NCBI GenBank assembly: GCA_963791455.1
Contig: CAWBSM010000005.1
Location: forward strand, 62,001 to 126,000
Length of the DNA stretch: 64,000 bases
Direction: 5' to 3'
Origin: Bog-473 sp963791455
Lineage (GTDB): Bacteria; Actinomycetota; Acidimicrobiia; Acidimicrobiales; RAAP-2
Position 1 is the stretch's first letter. Each line of letters begins with the position of its first letter. Below, piece after piece: positions 8,568-16,953 of this stretch. A model generated the notes under the pieces. The model had not been told where the DNA came from and searched no databases. It saw only the letters and a list, made by a program, of their open reading frames with translations. The translations under genes were made by a program, and so were the position numbers.

Positions 8568-9245
8568 ATGTCGTCCTTCTCGTACGCGCTCGGTGCGATC
8601 GTCCTCATCCTGGTCCTGCTGCGCCAGATCAGGGTCGTGCCGGTGCCCCGGGTGTACCAGCCCCGGCTCCCGATCATCCTGGGGATCATCGGGCTGTTGG
8701 AGCTGACCTCCTACGCCGGCGGCCATCACGTGTCCTCTTCGGCCTGGGGCTGGGTGCTCGGCACGATGCTGGTCGGCGCGGTGGGACTGGGCGCGCTGCG
8801 CGGCATCTCCATGCGGGTGTGGAAGACCAACGGCTGGGTGGTCCGACAGGGCACGGCCGTGACCATGGCCCTGTGGCTCGTGTCCCTGGTGGTCCACTTC
8901 GTCGGCGATGCCGGGAGTACCCACTCGGGCGGATCGGGCCTGTTGGGCGCGAGCTTCCTCCTCTACATCGGCCTGACGCTCGGGGTGCAGTACTACCTGG
9001 TTTACCGGCGCGCCCAGCCGCTCTGGGCCGAGCTCGGTCCCCATGCCGGCCGGCCGCTACAGATGCGCTTCACCCAGGGACCGGGGACGTTCTTCGCCAG
9101 CTTCGACGCGGGAGGCGCCGCCGCCCCGGGATGGGGGCCTGGCAACGGCCAGGCGCCCGCGCCCGACGATCCGAACGTGATCGACGCGGAGGTCGTGGAG
9201 GACGACGACGATCACCCGCCGCCCGAACTGCCCGCCTCGCACTGA
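8568..9245 (+). CDS. Multi-spanning membrane protein, unknown function
   Basis: Protein of 225 residues with about four or five hydrophobic segments between residues 5 and 145 (such as YALGAIVLILVLL, LPIILGIIGLLEL, LLGASFLLYIGLTLGVQYYL) and a hydrophilic Pro/Asp-rich cytoplasmic tail (VVEDDDDHPPPE). The layout resembles DUF1453/CcdC-like proteins, but I cannot assign a family with confidence. TAGGGT (8553-8558) lies 9 nt before the ATG, suggesting its own leaderless transcript. Confidence 0.6.
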   Translation: MSSFSYALGAIVLILVLLRQIRVVPVPRVYQPRLPIILGIIGLLELTSYAGGHHVSSSAWGWVLGTMLVGAVGLGALRGISMRVWKTNGWVVRQGTAVTMALWLVSLVVHFVGDAGSTHSGGSGLLGASFLLYIGLTLGVQYYLVYRRAQPLWAELGPHAGRPLQMRFTQGPGTFFASFDAGGAAAPGWGPGNGQAPAPDDPNVIDAEVVEDDDDHPPPELPASH

Positions 9246-9266
9246 TCGTTCCTACACTCGGCCTCC

Positions 9267-9932
9267 GTGACGGCGACCCGTACCTTCATCCAGCGGCCCT
9301 ACGTCGGCCCGCCCGGATCCACCGAGCTCCTGCTCGTGCGCCACGGCGCCTCGGCCGACTCGGTCGAGGGTGAGTCCTTCGAGCTCGTCGAGGGCCAGGG
9401 TGACCCGGCGCTCTCCGAGATCGGACGGCACCAGGCCGAGCAGGTGGCGCGGCGGCTCATGCAGGAGCCTTTCGACGGGATCTACGTCAGCACGTTGCAG
9501 CGCACGGCCCAGACCGCGACGCCTCTCGTGGCGCGCCGCGGTCTTGACCCGGTTGTCGAAGCGGACCTTCGTGAGGTGTACCTCGGCCAGTGGGAAGGGG
9601 GCCTGCTCCGGCAGAAGGCGACGGACCGCGACCCCATGTTCGAACAGGTGATGCGCGAGCAGCGCTGGGACGTCGTCCCTGGCGCAGAGTCGCGCCAGGA
9701 GTTCGGTGGGCGCCTGCGGTCGGCGGTCGGCCGCATCGCCGACACGCATCCCGGAGGCCGGGTCGTCGTGTTCAGCCACGGTGCCGCCATCGGGGAGATC
9801 ATCGCCCAGGCCAGCGGCTCCGCCCCCTTCGCCTTCATCAACGCCGACAACGCGTCCATCTCGAAGATCGTCGTGACGCACGAACGCTGGATCGTGCGGG
9901 GCTACAACGACACCGCCCACCTCAGAGAGTGA
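9267..9932 (+). CDS. Histidine phosphatase superfamily protein
   Basis: Phosphoglycerate-mutase-like phosphatase of 221 residues. The phosphohistidine motif LLVRHG has His26. The middle segment YVSTLQRTAQTA gives the conserved Arg, LREVYLGQWEGG the acidic loop, and VVFSHGAAIGEI the second catalytic His. Substrates vary widely in the family, so none is proposed. The GTG start follows TACACT (9253-9258) by 8 nt. It is convergent with the TetR gene. Confidence 0.87.
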   Translation: MTATRTFIQRPYVGPPGSTELLLVRHGASADSVEGESFELVEGQGDPALSEIGRHQAEQVARRLMQEPFDGIYVSTLQRTAQTATPLVARRGLDPVVEADLREVYLGQWEGGLLRQKATDRDPMFEQVMREQRWDVVPGAESRQEFGGRLRSAVGRIADTHPGGRVVVFSHGAAIGEIIAQASGSAPFAFINADNASISKIVVTHERWIVRGYNDTAHLRE

Positions 9933-9944
9933 AGTGGGCGTCGG

Positions 9945-10580
9945 TCAGGCCGTGGCCTCACCCGGTGGTCGAAGCCCGTCCTCGATCATGCGCAGGAGGC
10001 GCTGACTCTGATCCGGCGTGAGGGTGACGCTCATGCACATGGAACCGAGGAGCTGCATCAAGTCGGACCCGTCGAGATCGGTACGCACGACCCCGGCATC
10101 TTGAGCCCGCCGCAGTACGACGTCGATCGCACCCTCGATGCGTTCGCGCGAACGCAGCCGCAGCTGCGGGTTGTCCTCGAACGCCTCGTGGAGCTCGTTC
10201 AAGAATGTCCGCTTGGTGCTGGCATAGCGCACGAACGCCTCGAGCCAGGCAACGAGCGCCGGCCACGGGTCGAGCTCCGCCACGAAGTCGTCGGCTGAGG
10301 TCACGAGTCCGTCGACGTCATCGCGGTAGACGGCCTCGACGATGTCGATCCGCTTCGGGAAGTGCCGGTACAGCGTGCCGGCGCCGACGCCGGCCTCCTT
10401 GGCGATGGCCTCGAGGGAGGCGCCGCCGCCCTGGTCCAAGAAGACCTTCCGTGCGGCGGCGACCAACTTGTCGTAGTTGCGCCGGGCGTCGGCCCGCATC
10501 GGGCGGGCCAGGTCGCCTTCCTGCATGACCGGCGGCGGGACGCCGTCGACGGTGGCTCCAGCCAGCGCCTGATCCGTCAT
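9945..10580 (-). CDS. TetR-family transcriptional regulator of the adjacent MFS pump
   Basis: Repressor-type protein of 211 residues with a TetR N-terminal helix-turn-helix (ASLEAIAKEAGVGAGTLYRHF) and a helical ligand-binding C-terminal domain. The start at 10580 is preferred over the longer frame to 10676 because GGGAGG lies upstream and because the longer form would cover the promoter region. It is divergent from the MFS exporter at 10703, the classic arrangement in which TetR represses both genes until a pump substrate binds. The palindrome at 10654-10663 is the likely operator. Confidence 0.88.
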   Translation of the reverse strand: MTDQALAGATVDGVPPPVMQEGDLARPMRADARRNYDKLVAAARKVFLDQGGGASLEAIAKEAGVGAGTLYRHFPKRIDIVEAVYRDDVDGLVTSADDFVAELDPWPALVAWLEAFVRYASTKRTFLNELHEAFEDNPQLRLRSRERIEGAIDVVLRRAQDAGVVRTDLDGSDLMQLLGSMCMSVTLTPDQSQRLLRMIEDGLRPPGEATA

Positions 10581-10617
10581 CGTCCTGCCTCCCTCCCGGG
10601 TCTCGAGTCCTGCCGTG

Positions 10618-10663
10618 TTGCAAAGCGGAGGACCCCTCCATATACTATCCGGAGGAAGCTTCC
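10618..10663 (+). promoter_or_regulatory. Sigma70-type promoter with overlapping TetR-type palindrome
   Basis: TTGCAA (10618-10623) and TATACT (10641-10646) are separated by exactly 17 bp and face the MFS gene. The perfect palindrome GGAAGCTTCC (10654-10663) sits just downstream, over the expected transcription start. A repressor bound there would block the promoter directly. Confidence 0.7.
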
Positions 10664-10702
10664 GCTTACCCACCACGATACCAGCGGAAAGGTCGGCACA
10701 CC

Positions 10703-12274
10703 ATGCCCCACACCCCTCAGGTTCTCGAGTCGCGCCCCGGCACGGCCAGCCCTTCGCTTCCCAGCGGCTCCGGGTCGCTCCGGCGCCTGCTCGCCAGCCC
10801 CAGCGTCTTCCTCTTCGTGATCTTGACCGCCCAGCTCATGGTCGTCTTGGACGCCACCATCGTCAACGTCGCCCTGCCCCACATCGAAGAGGGCCTCCGT
10901 TTCTCCGGGAGCGGACTCTCGTGGGTGCTCAACGCATACCTCCTCACCTTCGGCGGGTTCCTGCTGCTCGGGGCCCGGTCGGGGGACCTCATCGGGCGCC
11001 GGCGGACCTTCCTCAGCGGCATCGCGGTCTTCTCGGCCAGCTCGCTGCTCGGAGGGTTTGCCACCACCGGCGCCATGCTCCTGGCGGCCCGCGCCGCCCA
11101 GGGAGTCGGGGCCGCCCTGGCCGCTCCCTCCGCGCTCGCGCTGCTGACCACCGTCTTCTCCGAAGGCCCCCAACGCGTGCGGGCCATCGGCCTCTTCACC
11201 ACGGTGTCGGCCGCGGGCGGTGCCATCGGCCTCGTGGCGGGCGGGATCCTGACCGAGCTCGCGTCGTGGCGTTGGGTGATGTTCGTCAACGTGCCGATCG
11301 GGCTCGTGGTCTTCGTCGTCGGCCGGGTCGTGCTGCACGAGACGGAGGGTCGTCACGGCCACTTCGATCTGGCCGGCGCGATCACGTCCACGCTCGGCAT
11401 GGCGAGCGTCGTGCTGGGCCTTGTCGAGGCGGGCGCCGACGGCTGGACGAGCCCCGTGACCGTTGGCGCGCTCGGCGCGGGTCTCACGCTCCTCGCTGCG
11501 TTCGTCCGCATCGAGACGCGCGCCGAAGAGCCGATCCTCCCACTGCGCCTGTTCGCCAACGCGACGCGCACGACCGCCAACGTGTCCCGAGGACTTATGT
11601 ACGCCGGCATGTACGGGATGTTCTTTTTCCTCGGGCAGTTCCTCCAAGACGTCGAGGGCTACTCGCCGCTGCGGGCCGGCATCTGCTTCCTCCCGATCCC
11701 GGTCTCGGTCTTCGTGTCGTCGCAGATCGTGAGCAGGGCCCTGACCGACCGCATCCGCCCGAAGGTGCTCATGCTGTCTGGTCTCGGGCTGGCCGTCGTC
11801 GCCCTCGGTTTGTCGAGCGAGCTGCATGCCGGCGCCAGCTACGGACAGATCGTGATCTGCCTGGTACTGCTCGGCCTGGGCTCGGGCACGTCGCTGGTGT
11901 CGTTGACGTCGGCCTCGCTGGCGGGCGTCGAGCCAGCCGATGCCGGAGCCGCCTCGGGGTTGGTGAACGTCATGCAGCAGGTCGGTGCGGCGCTCGGATT
12001 GGCCGTCCTGGTCACCGTCTTGGACGCCACGTCGGGCCGTTCCCAGCTCGGCGCCGGGGTCGGTGCCGACGCTTCCCTCGTCCACGGCCTCGACGTGACG
12101 TTCGCCGTCGCGGCGCTCTTCGCCCTCGCCGCCATGGCGATGGTGGGCGTCTTCGTCAAGCTCCCCGCCGTCGAGCGCCACCAGCGCGCCGCCTCCGGCG
12201 CAGCGGCGGCCCCCGCGCTCGAGCTCATCGACGGGGAGGGCCCCGAGTGGCCCAACCCCGAGTTGGTGGCCTGA
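10703..12274 (+). CDS. MFS drug transporter, DHA2 (14-TMS) family
   Basis: Proton-driven exporter of 523 residues. It shows the DHA2 motif LDATIVNVALPHIEEGL in TM1, WVLNAYLLTFGGFLLLGARSGDLIGRRR (motif A loop) and about 14 hydrophobic segments through residue ~490. The family (EmrB/QacA-like) exports drugs and other amphipathic compounds. GGAAAGG lies about 10 nt before the ATG. Control by the divergent TetR is supported by the operator-promoter overlap upstream. Confidence 0.9.
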   Translation: MPHTPQVLESRPGTASPSLPSGSGSLRRLLASPSVFLFVILTAQLMVVLDATIVNVALPHIEEGLRFSGSGLSWVLNAYLLTFGGFLLLGARSGDLIGRRRTFLSGIAVFSASSLLGGFATTGAMLLAARAAQGVGAALAAPSALALLTTVFSEGPQRVRAIGLFTTVSAAGGAIGLVAGGILTELASWRWVMFVNVPIGLVVFVVGRVVLHETEGRHGHFDLAGAITSTLGMASVVLGLVEAGADGWTSPVTVGALGAGLTLLAAFVRIETRAEEPILPLRLFANATRTTANVSRGLMYAGMYGMFFFLGQFLQDVEGYSPLRAGICFLPIPVSVFVSSQIVSRALTDRIRPKVLMLSGLGLAVVALGLSSELHAGASYGQIVICLVLLGLGSGTSLVSLTSASLAGVEPADAGAASGLVNVMQQVGAALGLAVLVTVLDATSGRSQLGAGVGADASLVHGLDVTFAVAALFALAAMAMVGVFVKLPAVERHQRAASGAAAAPALELIDGEGPEWPNPELVA

Positions 12275-12309
12275 GCGACGAGCCACCACCGGGTGCCGAC
12301 GTCCGGCGC

Positions 12310-13215
12310 ATGGAGCAAGATGGCGAGATGGGTCAGTCCGTCGATCACATCGAGCTTGCTGACGAGCGACGCCTCGACCTCCGGCTGAGCGGACCGGTCG
12401 AGGGCGTCCCCCTGGTGTTTCACCACGGGACGCCGGGGGCCGCCACGCCGATCCGTGCCCTCGAACGGGCAGCCCACGAGAGGGGCCTGCGCGTGGTCAC
12501 GACGTCGCGCCCGGGCTATGGGGACTCGACGCGGCAACCGGGCCGCCGCGTGGTCGACGTCGTGTCCGACACTGCGGCGGTGCTCGCGGCCATCGGCGCC
12601 ACGCGCTGCGTCGTCGCCGGATGGTCTGGGGGCGGGCCTCATGCCCTTGCCTGCGCAGCCCGGCTTGACGTCGCCGCGGCTGCGCTGGTCATCGCGGGGG
12701 TGGCTCCCTACGAGGCCGAGGGTCTCGACTGGGTGGCCGGCATGGGTGAGGACAACGTCATGGAGTTCGGTGCGTCGCTCGAAGGAGAGGGCCGGTTGCG
12801 GCCTTTCTTGGACGAAGCACGCGAGGACCTGAAGGACGTCACCGCCGCCGGCATCACCACCTCCCTCGACTCGTTGCTTCCCGACGTCGACAAGGCGGTG
12901 CTGACCGACGAGTTCGGGGAGGACATGGCCAACGGATTTCACGAGGCCTTGCGCAAGGGCGTCGACGGATGGCTCGACGACGACTTGGCCTTCGTCAAGC
13001 CCTGGTCCTTCGATCTCTCCGAGATCTCGATCCCCACCATGATCTGGCAGGGCTCGCGGGATCTCATGGTGCCGTTTGCGCACGGGCAATGGCTCTCGAC
13101 ACGGATTCGAGGAGCGTCGGTCCACCTCGAGCCCGATGAGGGCCACCTGTCGGTCGGGATCGGCGCCCTCGATCGGATGCTCGACGAGCTCGTCAGCGCG
13201 GCCGGTCAGGTCTGA
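12310..13215 (+). CDS. Alpha/beta-fold hydrolase
   Basis: Serine hydrolase of 301 residues (or 295 if it starts at ATG 12328). The oxyanion-hole segment is HHGTPGA near residues 38-44, the nucleophile elbow is GWSGGG (Ser106), an acidic residue lies in GSRDLMVP, and the catalytic His is in DEGHLSVG. The cap domain lies between about 120 and 230. It follows the MFS gene by 35 nt in the same direction and may be read through with it. The substrate is unknown. Confidence 0.82.
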   Translation: MEQDGEMGQSVDHIELADERRLDLRLSGPVEGVPLVFHHGTPGAATPIRALERAAHERGLRVVTTSRPGYGDSTRQPGRRVVDVVSDTAAVLAAIGATRCVVAGWSGGGPHALACAARLDVAAAALVIAGVAPYEAEGLDWVAGMGEDNVMEFGASLEGEGRLRPFLDEAREDLKDVTAAGITTSLDSLLPDVDKAVLTDEFGEDMANGFHEALRKGVDGWLDDDLAFVKPWSFDLSEISIPTMIWQGSRDLMVPFAHGQWLSTRIRGASVHLEPDEGHLSVGIGALDRMLDELVSAAGQV

Positions 13216-13266
13216 GGCCGTCCGCAAGAGCCTCGAGACGCCCCGAGGTCGCACGTTGCCGGCACC

Positions 13267-13503
13267 ATGAGTCCGAGCTCGAAAGGCAAGCGGCCGCGCA
13301 AGCCCAAGCGGAAGCTGCCCCCGGTGCCCAGGTACGTCCGCTACACCGGAGGCGGCCGGCGCTACTGGCGGTTGGGTGGTCCGCTCACGCGCGACCACGA
13401 AGCCGAGGCCCTGGCCGCGCGGCGCAAGCGGCCGCCCGGCCGGTTGGGCCGCATCGTGCTGCGCGTGCTGGGAGGTGGCAAAACGGCGCCACCCCCGCCG
13501 TGA
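13267..13503 (+). CDS. Small basic protein, hypothetical
   Basis: A 78-residue frame rich in Arg, Lys and Pro (KRPRKPKRKLPPVPRYVRY, then RRYWRLGGPLTRDHEAEAL). No family is recognised. It lies 51 nt downstream of the hydrolase and fills an otherwise empty gap. Its composition is compatible with a nucleic-acid- or membrane-associated peptide. It may not be a real gene, since open frames come easily in DNA this GC-rich. Confidence 0.35.
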   Translation: MSPSSKGKRPRKPKRKLPPVPRYVRYTGGGRRYWRLGGPLTRDHEAEALAARRKRPPGRLGRIVLRVLGGGKTAPPPP

Positions 13504-13506
13504 GGC

Positions 13507-14631
13507 TCAAGGATGCAGCGGATGGGCAACAAAGAAGTCCCACATGATCTGGTCGGCCGAGATCGCCATGGTGGTGTAGCCGACGACCGAGGCGATCTCC
13601 CTGGTCACGGAGCTTCCGGGCCAGGCGTGGCCGCCGCCAGCGATGCGATAGAGCTGCACCTCGTCGCCCTTCGGGCACGAGTAGGCGATGAGCGTCACGC
13701 CCGCCGCCACCGTCCGATCGGCTGGGGCAGCCGCGCAGCCGTTGCGCTTGGCCCAGGCGGCCGTGTTCTCCGGAATGGTGGGGCCTTTGATCTTGGTTGC
13801 CTTCTGACCGAGCGTCTGCCCGAGTGTGCGGTTCGACCCCGGAACCGGCAGGTTGAGCGAGGCCTTTCCGATCCCGCCCAGGTACGGAACGAAGGGATCG
13901 GCCGTGCCGTGGAAGGCGACGACTGGGACCGGGCGCGACGGACGGCAGCCGGCCGGGTCCTGTATCCCAGCGACCGGGGCCACCGCTGCGATCTGGCCGG
14001 CGTCGACGCAGGCGAGGGTCGAGGTGAGGAAGGCGCCGAAGGAGTAGCCGGTCACATAGACGCGGTTTCGGTCGACGCACAGCGTCGTGTCGACGGTGTG
14101 CAACAGGGCGCCAATGAAGGCGACGTCCTTGCTGTGGAACCCCAGCTGCCAGACGAAGTCCGATTCGGCGACCTGGGGCGTGATGGTGATGAAGTGGTGC
14201 GCCGCACCGTACGTGCCGAGCTGGGACACCTGTACTTGGAACGCGGCCGGCTCGCTCCACCCGTGCAGGTCGATGACGACGGGCAGCGGCGTCCGTCCGG
14301 TGTAGGAGGGCGGCACCTCGCGCACATAGCCACCCTGGTCGCCGTCGGCGGCGAGCAACTCGTTCGATGTCCCTGGAGGGACCGGCTGGGCCAGCGCACA
14401 GCCGGAGGAGGGCCGGGCCGGGACGCTTGCGGCAGCGGCCGCGGCTGCCGTCCCGCCGGTGCCGACGGGTGCCAGGGGGACGAGCGCGGTCAGCGCGCTC
14501 AGCGCGCTCAGCGCGATCAGCACGATCACGCCGGTCAGGCCGGTCAGGCCGGTCCGGCCCGCAAGGACGCCCCGCGCCCCGGTCCGGTGGGCGCGCGTGC
14601 ATCTCGATTGACCTGCCATCGTTGCCCCCAT
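13507..14631 (-). CDS. Secreted esterase of the PHB depolymerase / LpqC type
   Basis: Exported alpha/beta hydrolase of about 374 residues. A long N-terminal region carries basic residues, then a hydrophobic stretch near 31-55 with ALSALSALTAL repeats, consistent with a signal peptide. The core has VVIDLHGW, the nucleophile GYSFG (Ser197), an Asp in HGTADPFVP and a catalytic His in GGGHAWPG. The subfamily includes polyhydroxybutyrate depolymerases, feruloyl and acetylxylan esterases and mycobacterial LpqC. Starts are possible at 14631 or 14619. It lies directly downstream of the FtsH-like gene and would overlap it in another frame if that gene's present frame were read literally. Confidence 0.82.
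   Translation of the reverse strand: MGATMAGQSRCTRAHRTGARGVLAGRTGLTGLTGVIVLIALSALSALTALVPLAPVGTGGTAAAAAAASVPARPSSGCALAQPVPPGTSNELLAADGDQGGYVREVPPSYTGRTPLPVVIDLHGWSEPAAFQVQVSQLGTYGAAHHFITITPQVAESDFVWQLGFHSKDVAFIGALLHTVDTTLCVDRNRVYVTGYSFGAFLTSTLACVDAGQIAAVAPVAGIQDPAGCRPSRPVPVVAFHGTADPFVPYLGGIGKASLNLPVPGSNRTLGQTLGQKATKIKGPTIPENTAAWAKRNGCAAAPADRTVAAGVTLIAYSCPKGDEVQLYRIAGGGHAWPGSSVTREIASVVGYTTMAISADQIMWDFFVAHPLHP
14483..14558. repeat. Two adjacent 9-bp tandem repeats in the esterase signal region
   Basis: About three copies of GCTCAGCGC-like units lie near 14485-14518, followed by about three GGTCAGGCC units near 14531-14558. They encode the ALSALSALTA and GLTGLTG stretches of the signal peptide. 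Because the period is 9 bp, copy-number change keeps the frame. Confidence 0.65.
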
Positions 14632-14672
14632 CCGATCCCCTGGCCCGCAAGGTAGCCGAGGCGGCGGGTGGA

Positions 14673-16540
14673 TCAGGCGCGCCCCCGACCGACTTCGAGG
14701 GCCGCAGTTCGGCGATCACGCCCGGCTCCAAGGCTCGTTGGAGGGCCGCCTCGATCACGTCGGTGATCTCCGTGCCCACGAGCTCGTCGCGCTCGAGCAG
14801 GGCGTCACGCAGCGCCTCGACGACCTCGGGATGCGCCTCCACGATGGCCTTTGCCGCGTCGCACGATCCCATGAGGAGCGTGTCGAGCTCCGCTCGGGCG
14901 TCCTTGTCCCCGAGCACCTTGTCGACCAGGCTGCCCGCCAGGTAGCCGCTGCCGGCGGCCGCGACGGAGATGAGGGAGGTACCCATGCCGCAGGCCCCGA
15001 TCATCTGGGCGCCGATGTTGGTGGCGGCGGCCAGGTCCGAGGCCGGACCGGTCGACACCTCGTCGAACCAGCGCTCTTCAGCCACCATTCCGCCCATGGC
15101 GATCTGCAGAAGGGCACGCAGTTCCTCGCTGCTCTTGGTGAAGCGTTCCTCGGTGTCGGAGTGCTGCAACAGCCCGAGGGAGTCACGCCGCTTCACGATG
15201 GAGAGCACGTCAAGCTGACGGGTCTGCCCCACGAAGTAGGCCACCGTCGCGTGGCCGGCCTCATGGGTGGCCACCCGATCCCGTTCGTCGGGGGTGTAGA
15301 TGGTCTCGTCGGTCACGCCGAGCTCCACCAACATCTTGGCCTCGGCCACGTCGGACATGGTCATGGCGGAGCGGCCGTGGGTCAGCGCGATGACCAGCGC
15401 CTCGTCCATCAGGCGCTCCAGGGCCGCAGGTGAGTACCCGAAGGTCATGCCGGCGACGACGTCGACGGCGCCGTGCTCGTCGAGGTCGGCCGCATGAACC
15501 TTCTTGCCGAGGTAGTAGGCGATGATGTCAGCCCGGGCGCGACGTCCGGGCAGCCCGAAGTAGATGGAGCGGTCGAAGCGTCCCGGCCGGATGAGGGCGG
15601 GGTCGAGGTCGTCCTTGCGGTTGGTGGCGCCGACGACCAGCACGTTGGCGGGCACGACGGCCGGCTTGCGCAGCTTGCCGCCATCGGGGAGGTAACGGTT
15701 GACCAGGTCGATCCAGGCCCAGGCAAAGCGTTGGCCTCGGGTCGGGCTGTCGAAGGACTGCAACTGCACCAGCAGCTCGTTGACGACGCCGGTTATTCCC
15801 TCGGTCCCCGAGCCGGCGCCCATGCCGCGCCGCGTGGCGCCGATGGCGTCGATCTCCTCGATGAAACCGATAGCACCGCCCTCCTTGCGGGCGTGCTTGC
15901 GCAGCTGCTTGAAGAAGGAGCGGATCTTGCGGTTCGTCTGTCCGTAGTACATGGACTGGAAGGCAGAAGCGGACACGAACAGGAAGGGGACGTTGGCCTC
16001 CTTGGCCATGGCCTTGGCCACGAAGGTCTTGCCGGTGCCCGGCGGCCCCTCGAACAGGACACCGCGCCGGGCCGAGCCACCCATGGTGTCGTGGAAGGTC
16101 TGGTGGGCGAGGAAGAGATTGATGGAGCGGACCACCTCGGCCTTGATGGGGTCGATGCCCACCAGGTCCTCCAGGCCGACTGCCGTCTCGCCAGGCCGGA
16201 TGAGGATGTGCGGCGAGCGGCCGGCCCCGAGGAAGGGCGCAGCCATGACCGCTCCGAGCATCAGCACGATGAGCATGAGGGGGAGGAAGCCACCGAACCA
16301 GTGCGGCAGGTGGACCGAAGGGAGGATGCCGTGTCCGCTCGTCTTGCGGATGACGATCCAGCCGAGTGCGAGCGCCGACACCGCGACCAGGCGCCGCAGA
16401 CGGGTGATGCGCCGGCGCTCGCGCGTCCGCGTCACGTCCGCGCTGCCGAGGATGGTGTCCCCCACGATCCCGGACACGGCCTCGCTGGGACCGGCATCGG
16501 GGCGCGCAGCGGAAGGGACCATATCGGCAGGTCGACTCAT
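14673..16540 (-). CDS. FtsH-like membrane AAA+ zinc metalloprotease (divergent paralogue)
   Basis: ATP-dependent membrane protease. Two hydrophobic helices (about 51-66 and 83-104) precede an AAA+ module with Walker A GPPGTGKT (165-172), a Walker B region FIEEID (227-231, usual FIDEID) and a second region of homology GATNRKDDLDPALIRPGRFDR. The M41 protease site is HEAGH (426-430), with Asp502 as third zinc ligand. An insertion of roughly 28 residues (about 264-298) precedes the second region of homology. The start at 16540 has GGAG upstream; a longer frame reaches 16618. The present frame does not stop where the family ends but stays open to 13385, through the esterase gene. One extra G in the G-run at 14682-14686 would give a stop at 14673-14675. 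Confidence 0.8.
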
Positions 16541-16953
16541 GACCGGACTCCGTTCATCCCCCGTGGATGTTTCCAATCTAGAGAATCGCACAGGTACTAG
16601 GACATTGCGAAGTGACAAAAGTCATAAATAGCAGGATTTGACCCCCTTCGGGACCGGATGCCGCACCCATTGGCGGCAGGCAGCATCGGGGGATGCAGAA
16701 CCCGTCGGGCTCCTCGTCGCCGAGCGGGAGCAGGAAGGCCCCGGCCCCTGGAGGCCCCGCACCCACCGGTCGTCACCGCTCGCCCAGTCTCGCCTCGGGA
16801 AGGTTGCTGATGCCAGAGTCGGTCCGGCCGTCGCGGCCGGTGGTCGGGACGTCTTGGACCGACCGAGCAGCGACTTTGGCGGCCGCAGGCGTAGCGGGGT
16901 TGAATGTGACGCGCCGTCAGATCCGCCGGCGGCGGCCGACCAGGGAGCACGAC
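16541..16953. other. Divergent intergenic region between the FtsH-like and aldehyde dehydrogenase genes
   Basis: About 410 nt without a convincing gene. The part at 16575-16640 is AT-richer than its surroundings and holds TGAC-AAAA-GTCA (inverted arms around 16612-16624), several AT-rich hexamers and TTGTCA read on the minus strand, so promoters for the protease gene probably lie here. The remainder up to 16953 is open in one frame into the aldehyde dehydrogenase but encodes low-complexity sequence with no family resemblance. Confidence 0.5.

Noticed and set aside
9945..10580. This TetR as the mycofactocin regulator MftR
   Set aside because: It lies about 12 kb from mftA and is paired by operator and orientation with the MFS pump.
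10577..12289. Open frame of 570 codons antisense to the MFS transporter
   Set aside because: Arg/Glu/His-rich shadow of a well-supported membrane protein gene; it also covers the promoter and operator.
10615..13215. 866-codon plus-strand frame as a giant fusion
   Set aside because: Only the last ~300 codons (hydrolase) are meaningful; the first part is the MFS gene read out of frame.
13385..14672. C-terminal extension of the FtsH-like protein as a real domain
   Set aside because: The translation is low-complexity Arg/Gly/His code that overlaps the well-supported esterase; a missing base explains it better.
16693..16953. 87-residue N-terminal extension of the aldehyde dehydrogenase
   Set aside because: Low-complexity Pro/Ser/Arg sequence; a good ribosome binding site and family homology begin at 16954.
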